Assembly (NCBI GenBank): GCA_000421065.1
Contig: ATWD01000001.1
Coordinates: forward strand, 3,960,001-4,024,000
Length of the DNA stretch: 64,000 nt
Direction: 5' to 3'
DNA from: Acidobacteriaceae bacterium TAA 166
Lineage (GTDB): Bacteria > Acidobacteriota > Terriglobia > Terriglobales > Acidobacteriaceae
The position numbers were made by a program, and so were the translations under genes. This document shows positions 18,201 to 29,140 of this stretch, piece by piece. A model generated the notes under the pieces. That model saw nothing but the letters and a program-made list of their open reading frames with translations. It was not told the DNA's origin and searched no databases. The first letter of the stretch is position 1, and every line of letters starts with the position of its first letter.

Positions 18201-20693
18201 ATGAAGCGGCGCATCATCCGGCAGTATGAGCTCATCCGTAAGATCGGCACGGGCGGCAGCGGGGTCGTGTTTCTGGCCAACGACACCCTTTTGCAGCGGC
18301 CTGTCGTGATCAAGCTGCTGAAACGCGGCAACCTTACGATCGAGCAGATGCGCGCCACCCAGCTTCGCGAGGCCCGTCTGGCCTCGGCTATCGACCACCC
18401 CAACGTCTGCGCGATCTACGACGTCGGCGAGGCTCCGGCGGAGTCCGGGGAGGCCGAAGAGGCCTACATCGTGATGCAGTACATCCCGGGCAAGTCACTC
18501 GATAAGATCATCGCCGCGGGGCCCTCGAGCCTGCAGCTGGTGCTCTCGGCGGGGATCCAGATCGCGGACGGCCTGGGGGCCGCGCACTCGCTGGGAATCT
18601 TCCATCGCGATCTGAAGCCTGCCAACGTCATGCTGACCGACGGCGGCCTGATCAAGATCCTCGATTTCGGCCTGGCCCGCAGGCTCTCGCTGGATAAGAC
18701 GGACTTCGATCCGTCGGGGCCTTCGGATGCTCCGTCGCTGCCTCCGCTGGGCGCGACCTACACGGCGCGGGGTGGGACCATCGCCTACATGGCCCCGGAG
18801 CAGTTCGTCACCGGACAGTCTTCGGTGCAGTCCGATCTCTTTGCGTTGGGGCTGATCCTCTACGAGCTTTCGACTGGACGGCATCCGTTTCACAGGCCGG
18901 ATGCTCCGGACTTCCAGACCATCCGGGCCACGCAGTTCGCCGATCCTCCGGCGTTGCGCGAGATCAATCCATCGCTTCCGGTCGAGCTTGAGAGCGTGAT
19001 TCTGCGCTGCCTGGAGAAGCAGCCCGCAGCGCGTTTTGCCTCCGCTGCCGACATCCGCGAAGCATTGAAGACGATCATGCGCTCGATGCAGCTGGATACA
19101 GTGTTCATGCCCGGTGGGGAGTCGCTTTCGCTGCACTCGCAAGGGCGTCGGGCTCTTGAGACACCGGAGGAAGAGAAGCGCACCACCGGCATTCTCTCGA
19201 TGCTCGCCGAGCGCTTTCGCGAATCGGGTTCGTCTTCTTCGAGCAAGGAGACCGACTCCATCGTGGTGCTGCCGTTCATCAACTACGGCCCAGCCGATGT
19301 CGCACCCATGTATGGGTATGCTCTGGCCGATGCCATCGCGGCTCGCCTGGCGCGCATGACTACGCTGGTGGTGCGGCCTTCGAGCTCGCTGTCGTCGATC
19401 CCGACCCAGCAACTCGACCCCCTGAGCATCGGCAAGAAGCTGCTGGTCGACTTCGTGCTTGCGGGAAACTTCATGCGCTCGGAGAAGGGTTTCGACCTGA
19501 ACTGGCAGTTGCTCGACGTTCCGCGCCAGAGCGTGCGCGCCGGAGGCTCGATCAACGTCGCCTCTTTCGACCTGGTGAGCGTGCAGACCGAGATCTGCAA
19601 CGAGGTCTTCAGCACGCTGCAGGGGGTGGGTGGATTGTACGGTCCGCAGGAGACGGCGCGGACGCCGTCGCTGTCCGAGGATCTCTCGGAGGAGTATCTG
19701 CAGGCTCGGGCGCTTCTGTCTTCCTTCATGACCCGCACGGGAAGCCGCGACGATCTGGATCGCGCGCGCGAGCTCTTCGATTCGGTGGTCAAGAGCAACG
19801 AGAAGTACGCCCCCGCGTGGTCGGGGCTAGGGATTACGCACCTGCAGTACACGCGGCACGGCCTCGGCGGACAGATGCATGTGCTCGAGGCGCGGCGTGC
19901 CTTCGACCGTGCGCTGGAGCTCGATCCCGGCTCGGTGGAGGCGAATCTCTATCGCGTTTATATGCTGCTCTCGCGTGGCGAGAAGGAGTCCGCGCGCCAC
20001 GGCATCGAGCATCTGTTGCACACCGCGGGCAACGACTGGAACGTCCGCATGGTCGCCGGGATCACGCTGCGATTCGACGGCATGTATGAGGAGGCACTCG
20101 AGCAGTTCAATGCCTCGCTGCGCATGAATCCTTCGAATGCGGCGATGATCTACAACCATCGCGCCCGGGTCTATCAGTACCAGAACCAGCTGGAGCTGGC
20201 GGCCGAGGAGATCGAGAAGGGGCTCACGCTTGAGCCTCGTCAGCCCTTGCTGCGCATCTCGCGGGGCTACCAGCAGATGCGTACCGGCGATCTTCCCGCC
20301 GCCATCGAGACGCTGGAGAGCGTCATCCGCGACGAGAGGTCATTGCGCATCGTCTTTCCCACCATCGCACTCTGCTATGTCCAATTGGGGGAGCGGGAGA
20401 AGGGCGCAACCTTTATCGTCGACGAGACGCTGGCAGCGGCCGAGGCCGACAGCGAGATGGCCTATCGGCTGGCCACCTACTTCGCCGTGGATGGGGACGA
20501 GAGCGAGGCGTTGCACTGGCTGCGCCGCGCCATTTATCTGGGCAATGAAAATTATCCCTGGTTCTCGAAGAATCCGGCCTGGAAGCGGCTCTCCGGCCAC
20601 AACGACTTCGAGCGCATCCTCGAAGACCTGAAGAAGAGCTATCGGCGCAATCAGAAGAACTGGAAGCGGCTGCTGGATCAGGTCAGCGATTAA
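18201..20693 (+). CDS. Serine/threonine protein kinase with TolB-like and TPR regions
   Basis: An 830-residue Hanks-type kinase. The N-terminal kinase domain (about 10-290) has the glycine loop GTGGSG at 16-21, catalytic Lys K38, the HRDLKPAN loop with D137, and the DFG motif at 155-157. A middle domain (about 350-480), beginning DSIVVLPFINYG, resembles the TolB-like amino-terminal regions found in acidobacterial kinases and CadC-type proteins. The C-terminal half is made of TPR-like helices (for example YAPAWSGLGITHLQYTRHG and NAAMIYNHRARVYQYQNQLELAAEEI). No membrane helix is evident, unlike many bacterial kinases, so it is probably cytoplasmic. Substrates are unknown. Confidence 0.9.
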   Translation: MKRRIIRQYELIRKIGTGGSGVVFLANDTLLQRPVVIKLLKRGNLTIEQMRATQLREARLASAIDHPNVCAIYDVGEAPAESGEAEEAYIVMQYIPGKSLDKIIAAGPSSLQLVLSAGIQIADGLGAAHSLGIFHRDLKPANVMLTDGGLIKILDFGLARRLSLDKTDFDPSGPSDAPSLPPLGATYTARGGTIAYMAPEQFVTGQSSVQSDLFALGLILYELSTGRHPFHRPDAPDFQTIRATQFADPPALREINPSLPVELESVILRCLEKQPAARFASAADIREALKTIMRSMQLDTVFMPGGESLSLHSQGRRALETPEEEKRTTGILSMLAERFRESGSSSSSKETDSIVVLPFINYGPADVAPMYGYALADAIAARLARMTTLVVRPSSSLSSIPTQQLDPLSIGKKLLVDFVLAGNFMRSEKGFDLNWQLLDVPRQSVRAGGSINVASFDLVSVQTEICNEVFSTLQGVGGLYGPQETARTPSLSEDLSEEYLQARALLSSFMTRTGSRDDLDRARELFDSVVKSNEKYAPAWSGLGITHLQYTRHGLGGQMHVLEARRAFDRALELDPGSVEANLYRVYMLLSRGEKESARHGIEHLLHTAGNDWNVRMVAGITLRFDGMYEEALEQFNASLRMNPSNAAMIYNHRARVYQYQNQLELAAEEIEKGLTLEPRQPLLRISRGYQQMRTGDLPAAIETLESVIRDERSLRIVFPTIALCYVQLGEREKGATFIVDETLAAAEADSEMAYRLATYFAVDGDESEALHWLRRAIYLGNENYPWFSKNPAWKRLSGHNDFERILEDLKKSYRRNQKNWKRLLDQVSD

Positions 20694-20700
20694 TCAAGGC

Positions 20701-20738
20701 CAGGCGCTGCCCCGCGTAGTGGACCCAGCCGGCAGGCC
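20701..20738 (+). repeat. Dispersed intergenic repeat, copy 2
   Basis: Second copy of the 38-40-bp repeat at 18076-18115. It lies between the convergent ends of the kinase gene and the next minus-strand gene. Confidence 0.7.
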
Positions 20739-20755
20739 ACATTCTTCTTCAATTC

Positions 20756-21700
20756 TTACTCGGAGCCCTTCAGCGCCGCGCCCTCGGGCGAGTTCATGGC
20801 CATGCCCTGATCGGCGTGCAGAGGCTTGAGCATCATCGGCGTGGTCAGGCTGAAGACCAGCCGCGAGTCCTTGTCGAGGACGGCCTGGCGCTCCTGCTTG
20901 AGCCACATCACGGTGCTAACGCCTGCGCCTACCCCAGCACCGACGACCGCTCCTACGCCTCCGCCGATCATCGCTCCAGCGGCGGCTCCGCTGCCGGTGG
21001 CCAGCGCGGTCACGGCCAGGGTCTCTTTGGCGCGGTCACGACGCTTCAGGGTACCTTCCCGGTCGACGTTGAAGTTGCCGAGAGTCGTATCAATCAGCTG
21101 GGCGTGGACGATATACAAGGTGCCGTCGGGCAGGGTCACCCGCTGGGGCTCGAGGTGCAGGGAGGCGGCGCCCGAGATGCGATGTCCGGCGTGAACCGCT
21201 GTCACCTGTCCCTCGAGGATCGATCCGATGGGGACGATGACGCGGCCATGGTGCGTGATCGGCTCCATGACCTCGGCGGTAAACTTCGAGCCCGACGCGG
21301 TGGTCGCGGTCGAGAGCTGCTCGCGCATGCGCACGCGCAGGAGCGTGCCTTCGTTGATCTCGCCCTCACGCTCGGGAACGTGGGTCACGATCTGGGAGTC
21401 GACGTCCTGGGTCTTTGCGGGCTCGGCCTCGGCGACGTTCGCGCTCTTGTACGGGACGTAGGGGCCGTAGGCCTCGCCGGTGGACTCGGCTTTTGCCGCG
21501 GAAGGTTTGACGGCGGGGGCTTCCGCGGGCTTGTCTACCGCCAGGGGACGGCGAGCGTCGGGCTTCGGCTGGGCCGTTCCATCCTGATCTGCGTCGATGG
21601 TTACGGGATCGGGGTTGGAGACGCCGGTCTGCGCATTCTGGGCGGCCAGCGGAAGTGAGGCGACGATAAGCGCGGCTGCGGGGATCAAACGAATCTTCAT
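20756..21700 (-). CDS. Exported protein with glycine-zipper segment, function unknown
   Basis: A 314-residue protein with a signal peptide (MKIRLIPAAALIVASLPLAAQ) and a Pro/Ala-rich disordered region to about residue 115. A beta-rich domain (LLRVRMREQLSTATTASGSKF and VIVPIGSILEGQV) resembles conjugation-type TrbI/VirB10-like folds. A glycine-zipper hydrophobic segment (GSGAAAGAMIGGGVGAVVGAGVGAG) follows. Such proteins are common in acidobacteria, but I do not know a function. It is convergent with the kinase gene. Confidence 0.75.
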   Translation of the reverse strand: MKIRLIPAAALIVASLPLAAQNAQTGVSNPDPVTIDADQDGTAQPKPDARRPLAVDKPAEAPAVKPSAAKAESTGEAYGPYVPYKSANVAEAEPAKTQDVDSQIVTHVPEREGEINEGTLLRVRMREQLSTATTASGSKFTAEVMEPITHHGRVIVPIGSILEGQVTAVHAGHRISGAASLHLEPQRVTLPDGTLYIVHAQLIDTTLGNFNVDREGTLKRRDRAKETLAVTALATGSGAAAGAMIGGGVGAVVGAGVGAGVSTVMWLKQERQAVLDKDSRLVFSLTTPMMLKPLHADQGMAMNSPEGAALKGSE

Positions 21701-21859
21701 GAGCGGACATCCTCCCGGACAGGCGCGGAGAACTCGCGCAGCCGTGTCCTCATCTCAAGCTTAAGTGCCTTGAAACGTCTCAATGTCAAAATCGTGATAA
21801 GGGAATCGAGGCTGCTACTAGGGCGTATCGACAAATTCCAATCTGCGATTTTTGGGAGG

Positions 21860-21894
21860 AAAGGCGATGGCCTGGGCAGCAGGCCATCGCCTTT
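21860..21894. terminator. Strong stem-loop between divergent genes
   Basis: A perfect 14-bp inverted repeat (21860-21873 and 21881-21894) with a 7-base loop. It lies upstream of both the minus-strand glycine-zipper gene and eno, so it cannot end either of them in the usual way. It may be a leftover bidirectional terminator or an RNA or protein-binding hairpin. The T-rich tail is weak. Confidence 0.6.
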
Positions 21895-21975
21895 ATCTCT
21901 TCCGGGAAAGATATTTTCATAAAAAGATAACCCCACTCGCCGCGCGCGTTGCGCCGATCATTCACGAGGGGTTGA

Positions 21976-23463
<1,488 letters not shown>

Positions 23464-24262
23464 CGTAGTGTGGAATCGATGCGCCGGTGCATGGGCATCG
23501 GCGCATCGATTTTAGTTTTCTCTGCGACAGCTTACCTAGGACGGAACCACGACGCGATCTGGGACGATGTTCACGACGAACGTCTGGTCCGTGATTCTTC
23601 CCTTACGGAGTACACGAGGTTATCTTCCAGGCGTTCCGAGAGGGCCTGCAGCGCATCCCGGCAGGAGACAGCCTTCTTTCGCGGAGCGGAAGGGTGTGCT
23701 CCAGAGCGCTGGATGGATGGTTTCAGCGATCCTGGAAGATTGCATCGAGAGACTGCGCTGTTCGGTGAGGGTTTGAAGTTTCGCGCTGCGGTTTTGCGGC
23801 CGCCCTTCAGGAGTGGCCCACGCATGGGCCAAAACTTCGCTCCTGGACCGACCCTACGATCATGTTGTAGGTGCCCGGAGGGAGTGTGGACAGAAACTTG
23901 TCCTCACGGTCGAGCCGGTTGTACTGCTCGACTCACTCCACGATTGAGAGAGTCGATCCCTCCCTTTATTGGAGAATAACTGCCAAGGGAGAGGGTCAGC
24001 GTTCGCGTCTGCCTCTGCATCTTCGTATGCCGAAGCTGGCAGAGCGAGGGAAGAGTCTGTAAGAATAAAGTGGCGAACAGCAAACGGGAGCTTCATATTT
24101 CCTCGCTTTTGGGATTGTTGTACTTTCTTTACCGGAAATTTGAGACGACGGTGAGCCGGAATACGTCATCCTAATCACGAGCACCTTCACACGTTCTGCG
24201 GGTCATGCAACCTGCGGTTAATCTTCGCCATGCACACTCGGCAAACATAAGGAGCGATCACG
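23464..24262. other. Long intergenic region between eno and gnd
   Basis: About 800 bp with no supported gene. Open frames exist on both strands at 23470-23979, but they are rich in Arg, Cys and Ser, have no ribosome-binding site and match no domain I recognise. This may be decayed DNA plus the gnd promoter. Confidence 0.5.
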
Positions 24263-25285
24263 ATGCAGCTTGGAATGGTAGGTCTCGGAAGAATGGGTGC
24301 GAACATGGTTCGCAGGCTGGCGGCGCACGGTCATGAGTGCGTGGTGTATGACCGGTCGGCTGAGGTGGTCGCGGAGCTGGCCAAGGTGAAGGGCATCACC
24401 GGAGCGTCTTCTCCTGAAGACCTGGTCGCGAAGCTCCTGCCTCCGCGTCCCATCTGGCTGATGATCCCGGCCGGCGTCGTCGATCACTCCATCGCGGATT
24501 TCGTTCCGCACCTCAAGTCCGGCGACATCCTGATCGATGGCGGCAACTCGTATTACATCGACGATATTCGCCGCTCCAAGGACCTGATCCCCAAGGGCAT
24601 TCACTATGTGGACGTCGGCACCAGCGGCGGGGTGTGGGGCCTTGATCGCGGCTACTGCATGATGATCGGAGGCGAGGACAGTGTGGTCGATCACCTGAAT
24701 CCCATCTTTGAGGCCATCGCTCCCGGCCCCGGCGATGTTTCGAAGACCCCGGGCTTCGACAAGATCGGCGGCACCGCCGAGCAGGGCTACCTGCACTGCG
24801 GACCGAGCGGAGCGGGCCACTTCGTGAAGATGGTGCACAACGGAATCGAGTACGGCATGATGGCCGCCTACGCGGAAGGCCTGGGCGTGCTGAAGGGTGC
24901 CAACATCGGCAAGCACACCGCCGAGATCGACGCCGAGACGACGCCCTTGCGCGATCCCGAGCACTACCAGTACGACTTCAACCTTCCCGCTGTGGCCGAG
25001 GTCTGGCGCCGCGGATCGGTGATCGCCTCCTGGCTGCTCGACCTGACGGCCTCGGCGCTGGCCGAGGATGGCGAGCTCACGAAGTTCGGCGGCCGCGTCT
25101 CGGACTCCGGCGAGGGCCGCTGGACGATCAAGGCCGGCATCGACGAGGGCATTCCCACGCCGGTGCTGACGGCTTCGCTCTACGAGCGGTTCAGCTCGCG
25201 CGGCCTCGCCGACTTCCAGAACAAGGTTCTCTCCGCCATGCGCTTTGAGTTCGGCGGTCATCTCGAAAAGCCAGCCGAGAAGTAA
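24263..25285 (+). CDS. gnd: 6-phosphogluconate dehydrogenase, decarboxylating (short form)
   Basis: Oxidative pentose phosphate enzyme converting 6-phosphogluconate to ribulose 5-phosphate, CO2 and NAD(P)H. At 340 residues it belongs to the short YqeC/Gnd class rather than the 470-residue class. Motifs are the Rossmann GLGRMGANM, DGGNSYYIDD, VDVGTSGGVWGLDRGYCMMIGG (substrate loop) and GPSGAGHFVKMVHNGIEYGM with the catalytic Lys and Asn. AAGGAGCGA precedes ATG 24263. It is followed 27 bp later by zwf, so the two form an operon. The short class is often NAD-dependent; cofactor use here is not shown. Confidence 0.94.
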   Translation: MQLGMVGLGRMGANMVRRLAAHGHECVVYDRSAEVVAELAKVKGITGASSPEDLVAKLLPPRPIWLMIPAGVVDHSIADFVPHLKSGDILIDGGNSYYIDDIRRSKDLIPKGIHYVDVGTSGGVWGLDRGYCMMIGGEDSVVDHLNPIFEAIAPGPGDVSKTPGFDKIGGTAEQGYLHCGPSGAGHFVKMVHNGIEYGMMAAYAEGLGVLKGANIGKHTAEIDAETTPLRDPEHYQYDFNLPAVAEVWRRGSVIASWLLDLTASALAEDGELTKFGGRVSDSGEGRWTIKAGIDEGIPTPVLTASLYERFSSRGLADFQNKVLSAMRFEFGGHLEKPAEK

Positions 25286-25312
25286 ATTCAGATCGCGAAG
25301 GAGAGGAAAACG

Positions 25313-26752
25313 TTGAGCACAGCAGCCCCCACCGTTCCCAAGCCGATTCAATCGGATGCCCTGGTCTTCTTTGGAGCTACCGGCGACCTCGCCTACAAGA
25401 AGATCTTTCCCTCGCTTCAGGCCATGGTGAAGCGAGGACACCTGACCGTCCCGGTGATTGGAGTGGCCAAGGCGGGATGGAATCTCGATCAGCTCAAGGT
25501 TCGTGCCAAGGACTCGCTCGAGAAGCATGGGGGAGGTGTCGATCCTGCGGCGTGGGAGAAGCTCTCCGCTCTGCTGCGTTACGTCGATGGAGACTACTCC
25601 GACGACGCCACCTTCACGGCGGTTCGCAAGGAACTGGGCTCGGCCCAGCATCCGGCTCACTACCTCGCGATTCCGCCCTCGCTCTTTGAGAAGGTCATCG
25701 AGCAGCTGGTGAAGTCGGGCTCGGCCAAGGGCGCGCGCATCGTCGTCGAGAAACCCTTCGGCCACGACCTCATCTCTGCGCAGGAACTGAACCAGGTGCT
25801 GCTTTCGGCCTTTCATGAGTCCGACATCTTCCGCATCGATCACTACCTGGCCAAGGGGCCGGTGCAGAACATGGTGTCGTTCCGCTTCTCGAACTCCTTC
25901 CTGGAGCCGCTCTGGAACCGTGACTATATTGAGAGCGTTCAGATCACGATGTCCGAGAACTTCGGCATCCAGGGTCGCGGCGCCTTCTACGACCAGAACG
26001 GCGCCATCCGCGACGTCATCGAGAATCACGTCTTTCAGCTGATGTGCAATCTCGCGATGGAGAGCCCGGCGCGGAGCGACAGCGAGAGCATCCGAGACGA
26101 GAAGGTGAAGGTGCTCAAGGCGATTGCTCCGCTCGTGGCCTCGAACCTGGTCCGAGGGCAGTTCACCGGCTATCACGACGAGAAGGGAGTTGATCCTCAC
26201 TCCACAGTCGAGACTTATGCCACGATGCGTCTCGAGATCAACTCCTGGCGCTGGGACGGCGTGCCCTTCTATATCCGCGCTGGCAAGAACCTTCCCGTCA
26301 CCTGCACCGAGGTCATCGCGCGAATGCGCCGTCCTCCCCAGACCGGGCTGAGCGGCCCCTCCCAGCAGAACTACATGCGCTTCCGCATCGCGCCGGAGAT
26401 GACGATCGCCCTGGCGGTCTCGGTGACCTCGCCTGACTCCGAAAGCCGGCGCTCGCTGGTGGAGCTCGAGGCCTGCCGTCATCCCAAGCCGGAGGATGTG
26501 GAGGCCTACGAGCGTGTGCTGACCGAGGCCATGGCTGGGGACGCCACGCTCTTTGCCCGTCAGGACTACGTCGAGGAGGCTTGGCGCATCGTCGATCCGG
26601 TACTGAAGTCGAATACGCCGGTCTACCCTTACACGCCGGATACCTGGGGACCGACCGAGGTTCCGGAAGAGATCCTCAAGAACGTCACGCCTCCCGGCGG
26701 GTGGGTCACTCCTATCTCGGATGTGGTCGAAGACTTCACGGTGATCGAGTAG
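25313..26752 (+). CDS. zwf: Glucose-6-phosphate 1-dehydrogenase
   Basis: Oxidises glucose 6-phosphate to 6-phosphogluconolactone with NAD(P)+. The 479 residues carry the coenzyme loop [10 protein letters not shown] (21-30; usually GASGDLA), the EKPFGHDL block, and the active-site [10 protein letters not shown] at 174-183, where the usual Gly is Ala. [20 protein letters not shown] and the C-terminal PYTPDTWGP are typical. The TTG start at 25313 is supported by AAGGAGAGG at 25299-25307. It is in operon with gnd and followed by a strong terminator. Confidence 0.95.
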   Translation: MSTAAPTVPKPIQSDALVFFGATGDLAYKKIFPSLQAMVKRGHLTVPVIGVAKAGWNLDQLKVRAKDSLEKHGGGVDPAAWEKLSALLRYVDGDYSDDATFTAVRKELGSAQHPAHYLAIPPSLFEKVIEQLVKSGSAKGARIVVEKPFGHDLISAQELNQVLLSAFHESDIFRIDHYLAKGPVQNMVSFRFSNSFLEPLWNRDYIESVQITMSENFGIQGRGAFYDQNGAIRDVIENHVFQLMCNLAMESPARSDSESIRDEKVKVLKAIAPLVASNLVRGQFTGYHDEKGVDPHSTVETYATMRLEINSWRWDGVPFYIRAGKNLPVTCTEVIARMRRPPQTGLSGPSQQNYMRFRIAPEMTIALAVSVTSPDSESRRSLVELEACRHPKPEDVEAYERVLTEAMAGDATLFARQDYVEEAWRIVDPVLKSNTPVYPYTPDTWGPTEVPEEILKNVTPPGGWVTPISDVVEDFTVIE

Positions 26753-26777
26753 AAGATCGCGAGAACGAGGCAGTACC

Positions 26778-26815
26778 GATGGCCCGGAGATCCGCTTCGC
26801 GATCTCCGGGCCATC
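26778..26815 (+). terminator. Terminator hairpin after gnd-zwf
   Basis: A perfect 15-bp GC-rich inverted repeat (26778-26792 and 26801-26815) with an 8-base loop, followed by CTCTTTGT, 26 bp after the zwf stop. This is consistent with rho-independent termination. Confidence 0.82.
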
Positions 26816-27382
26816 TCTTTGTCACGCAAAATTCATAGTCGATCTCGGGCTTGCGCACCGCTTCGTTTCCGTTCTTCGGCCGAGAGCAAAACCTCGTAGT
26901 CTAGCCTCGTTCCTTCACCGCAGGACGGATAGATTCGATTAGGTTATTCGAAGTCACCATCCCAGATGGTGGTCAGCGTGTCCAACCTTCTGCAAATCTT
27001 CAGGCAGTTTCAGCTTTCCAATACCAAGTTGCTGATAATGCAATGGGATATCAGTTTTCTGATAAAAATCGATTAAATCTTTCTATCTACTAGAAAATGA
27101 GAAACTTATCTCAGCTTATAGATAGCATAGCCATGTGCGGAACTGGCAAAATCGCTGAATTGGCGGTTTATTTCTGCAAATCTTCAGCAAATCTCAATAC
27201 GGAGTTTGATGAAGTTTTAAGTTTTTCTGTTGACACGTTTTGAAAACAGGGCGCTTACGTCGGACATAGTACCTTCGTTCTCCGCGTTCTCCAGAACATC
27301 TGCCGTCGCAGCTTTAGCTTGGCGGGCTTCTATGCAAAGTTTGTTTCCGTCGATAGAGGCCCTCGTGGTGAAAGGCGAATAG
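26816..27382. other. AT-rich spacer at the edge of the accessory region
   Basis: About 570 bp without a supported gene. Base composition drops clearly from the core to the left, with A/T runs around 27000-27240. This marks the left edge of the accessory SDR region and may be an insertion boundary. No attachment-site repeat was identified. Confidence 0.5.
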
Positions 27383-27411
27383 TTGACTGGCTAGACAGTT
27401 ATCCATATACT
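27383..27411 (+). promoter_or_regulatory. Sigma-70-type promoter with embedded operator for the TetR gene
   Basis: TTGACT at 27383-27388 and TATACT at 27406-27411 are separated by exactly 17 bp. The spacer holds most of the near-palindrome CTGGCTAGACAG (27387-27398). Transcription would start at about the ATG at 27419, giving a leaderless or nearly leaderless mRNA. The same palindrome recurs at 28006-28017 before the SDR gene. Confidence 0.72.
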
Positions 27412-27418
27412 AGGGAAC

Positions 27419-27982
27419 ATGCCAAGGCCGAAAAGCGAAGACAAGCGAAGCGCCATTCTTGCTGCCGCGACCCGTGTCATCGTGACGAAAGGCCTGGGTG
27501 CGCCCACGATGGGCATTGCCAAAGAGGCTGGTGTGGCGAATGGATCACTCTTCACCTACTTTGGGACCAAAGCGGACCTTTTCAACGCCCTTTATCTTGA
27601 GTTGAAAGCGGAGATGGCATCCGGGGCAATGAACCTTCCGGCGGGTGTCGAACTTCGAGAGCAGTTCTTCCAACTCTGGAAGAACTGGATGAACTGGGCA
27701 ATCTCCAGCCCCGAGAAGCGGCGAGCGCTGGCACAACTCAGCGTATCGGACGAGATTACTCCGGAGACCCGTGCCTTGGGACATAAGACGATGGCACCGG
27801 TCGCCGAGCTGCTGGAGCGTGCTCGCGCCGGCGGACCTATGCAGAAAGCGCCAAAAGGCTTCGTGGTTGCGCTCATGAACTCCGTGGCGGAGGCAACCAT
27901 GGATTTCATGGTTCAGGATCCAAAGAACGCAAAGAAGCATTGCAAAGCTGGTTTCGACGCATTGTGGCGGATGCTGGCCTGA
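27419..27982 (+). CDS. TetR-family transcriptional repressor
   Basis: A 187-residue regulator with an N-terminal helix-turn-helix (about 10-57: AILAAATRVIVTKG, MGIAKEAGVANGSLFTYFGTKADLF) and a helical ligand-binding domain. It lies upstream of an SDR gene on the same strand. Near-identical palindromic sites stand before both genes, which suggests it represses itself and the SDR. There is no ribosome-binding site, in keeping with a leaderless message. The inducer is unknown. Confidence 0.88.
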   Translation: MPRPKSEDKRSAILAAATRVIVTKGLGAPTMGIAKEAGVANGSLFTYFGTKADLFNALYLELKAEMASGAMNLPAGVELREQFFQLWKNWMNWAISSPEKRRALAQLSVSDEITPETRALGHKTMAPVAELLERARAGGPMQKAPKGFVVALMNSVAEATMDFMVQDPKNAKKHCKAGFDALWRMLA

Positions 27983-28005
27983 ATTTTTTTGTTCTTTGAA
28001 GATGA

Positions 28006-28017
28006 CTGACTAGACAG
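28006..28017 (+). promoter_or_regulatory. Second TetR operator copy before the SDR gene
   Basis: CTGACTAGACAG, differing from the upstream site at 27387-27398 by one base, centred on CTAG. It overlaps a possible promoter, with TTGAAG at 27996-28001 and an AT-rich -10 region near 28021-28026. Confidence 0.65.
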
Positions 28018-28043
28018 ACATTAAATAACGAATGGAGCGAAAA

Positions 28044-28823
28044 ATGACAATAGAAGCGGATGCAGTAACCTCAAAGAAGATCGCGATTGTCACCGGAGGC
28101 AGTCGTGGTATTGGCCGCAATACAGTGGAGAGCCTCGCAAGACGCGGCGTGAATACAATCTTCACCTATCACACGCATGGCACGGACGCGGAGGCGGTTG
28201 TTTCCGCGGTGAAAGACGCAGGAGCGGAAGCCGTTGCCTTGCAACTGGACGCCGGTAACGTCGCCTCGTTCGATGCCTTCGTCGAGAACGTGAAAGGCGC
28301 TCTCTCCAGGCTCGGAGCCACGCACTTCGATTATCTGGTCAACAACGCCGGCAACAATCATCGCAACATGCCGTTCGAAACGGCTACTGTGGAGGAGTTC
28401 GACAGTGTCTGTAATGTCCATTTCAAAGGCGTCTTCTTTCTGACGCAGAAGCTTCTTCCTCTGATCAACGACGGGGGGCGGATCGTCAACGTATCGACGG
28501 CGCGAACGCGTCTCATCTCGCCTGGCGGCGCGGTGTATGGTTCGATGAAGGGTGCAGTTGAAGTACTGACGAGGTATTTAGCCAAGGAGCTCGGCCCGCG
28601 AAGGATTGCCGTCAATGTTGTCGCTCCGGGCGCGACGGAAACGGATTTCAGTGGCGGGATCGTCCGCGACAATCCTGCCATGAACAAAAGGGTGGCTGAA
28701 GGGACAGCACTGGGGAGAGCAGGTGTTCCCGACGATGTCGGCCGGATGATCGCGTCGCTGCTCTCCGAGGACAATCGCTGGGTCAATGCGGAGCGTATCG
28801 AGGTTACGGGGGGCTACGTTTAG
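28044..28823 (+). CDS. Short-chain dehydrogenase/reductase (SDR)
   Basis: A 259-residue classical SDR with the NAD(P)-binding TGGSRGIG motif, NNAG, and the catalytic YGSMK (Y165, K169, numbered from this start). It ends with the typical EVTGGYV. Substrate is not predictable. I chose ATG 28044 because GGAG lies at 28034-28037; an in-frame ATG at 28032 would put that sequence inside the gene. It is probably under control of the adjacent TetR protein. Confidence 0.87.
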   Translation: MTIEADAVTSKKIAIVTGGSRGIGRNTVESLARRGVNTIFTYHTHGTDAEAVVSAVKDAGAEAVALQLDAGNVASFDAFVENVKGALSRLGATHFDYLVNNAGNNHRNMPFETATVEEFDSVCNVHFKGVFFLTQKLLPLINDGGRIVNVSTARTRLISPGGAVYGSMKGAVEVLTRYLAKELGPRRIAVNVVAPGATETDFSGGIVRDNPAMNKRVAEGTALGRAGVPDDVGRMIASLLSEDNRWVNAERIEVTGGYV

Positions 28824-28848
28824 GTGTTCCCTAAGAGAGAAGCAGAGA

Positions 28849-29140
28849 ATGCAGAACAACGCGAACAATCCGAATGATTGCAAAGCATACATCATCACCG
28901 GCCCAACCTCGGGTATCGGCCTGGCGACCGCATTTGAGCTGGTGAAGCACGGTACCGTCGTCCTGATCGGGCGTGATCGTGAAAAGTTGAGCAAGCTGAA
29001 AAAAAGGCGGTCTTGCCGTGTCGGTTCTCTGTGAGAACTCGGATATTGCGAGTGTATGGCGCGCGGTTGCGGAGATCGCCGTGCTCCGTCTTCCAATTGC
29101 TGGTCTGCTTTACAACGTGGGCATCATGCAGATGGACTGA
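28849..29140 (+). pseudogene. Frameshifted and truncated SDR remnant
   Basis: The frame from ATG 28849 encodes an SDR N-terminus (YIITGPTSGIGLATAFELVK and the following VLIGRDREKL) but breaks at a run of seven A residues (28999-29005). With one A removed, the reading continues GGLAVSVLCENSD through AGLLYNVGIMQM to a stop at 29138-29140. Even repaired, the product lacks the catalytic YxxxK half. It appears to be a decayed homologue of the reductases common in this region. Confidence 0.72.

Noticed and set aside
23470..23979. Possible small gene between eno and gnd
   Set aside because: Composition is rich in Arg/Cys/Ser, there is no ribosome-binding site or domain, and both strands are equally open.
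24218..26482. A 754-codon open frame on the minus strand across gnd and zwf
   Set aside because: It is fully antisense to two well-supported enzymes, arises from high GC and codon bias, and has no domain or ribosome-binding site.
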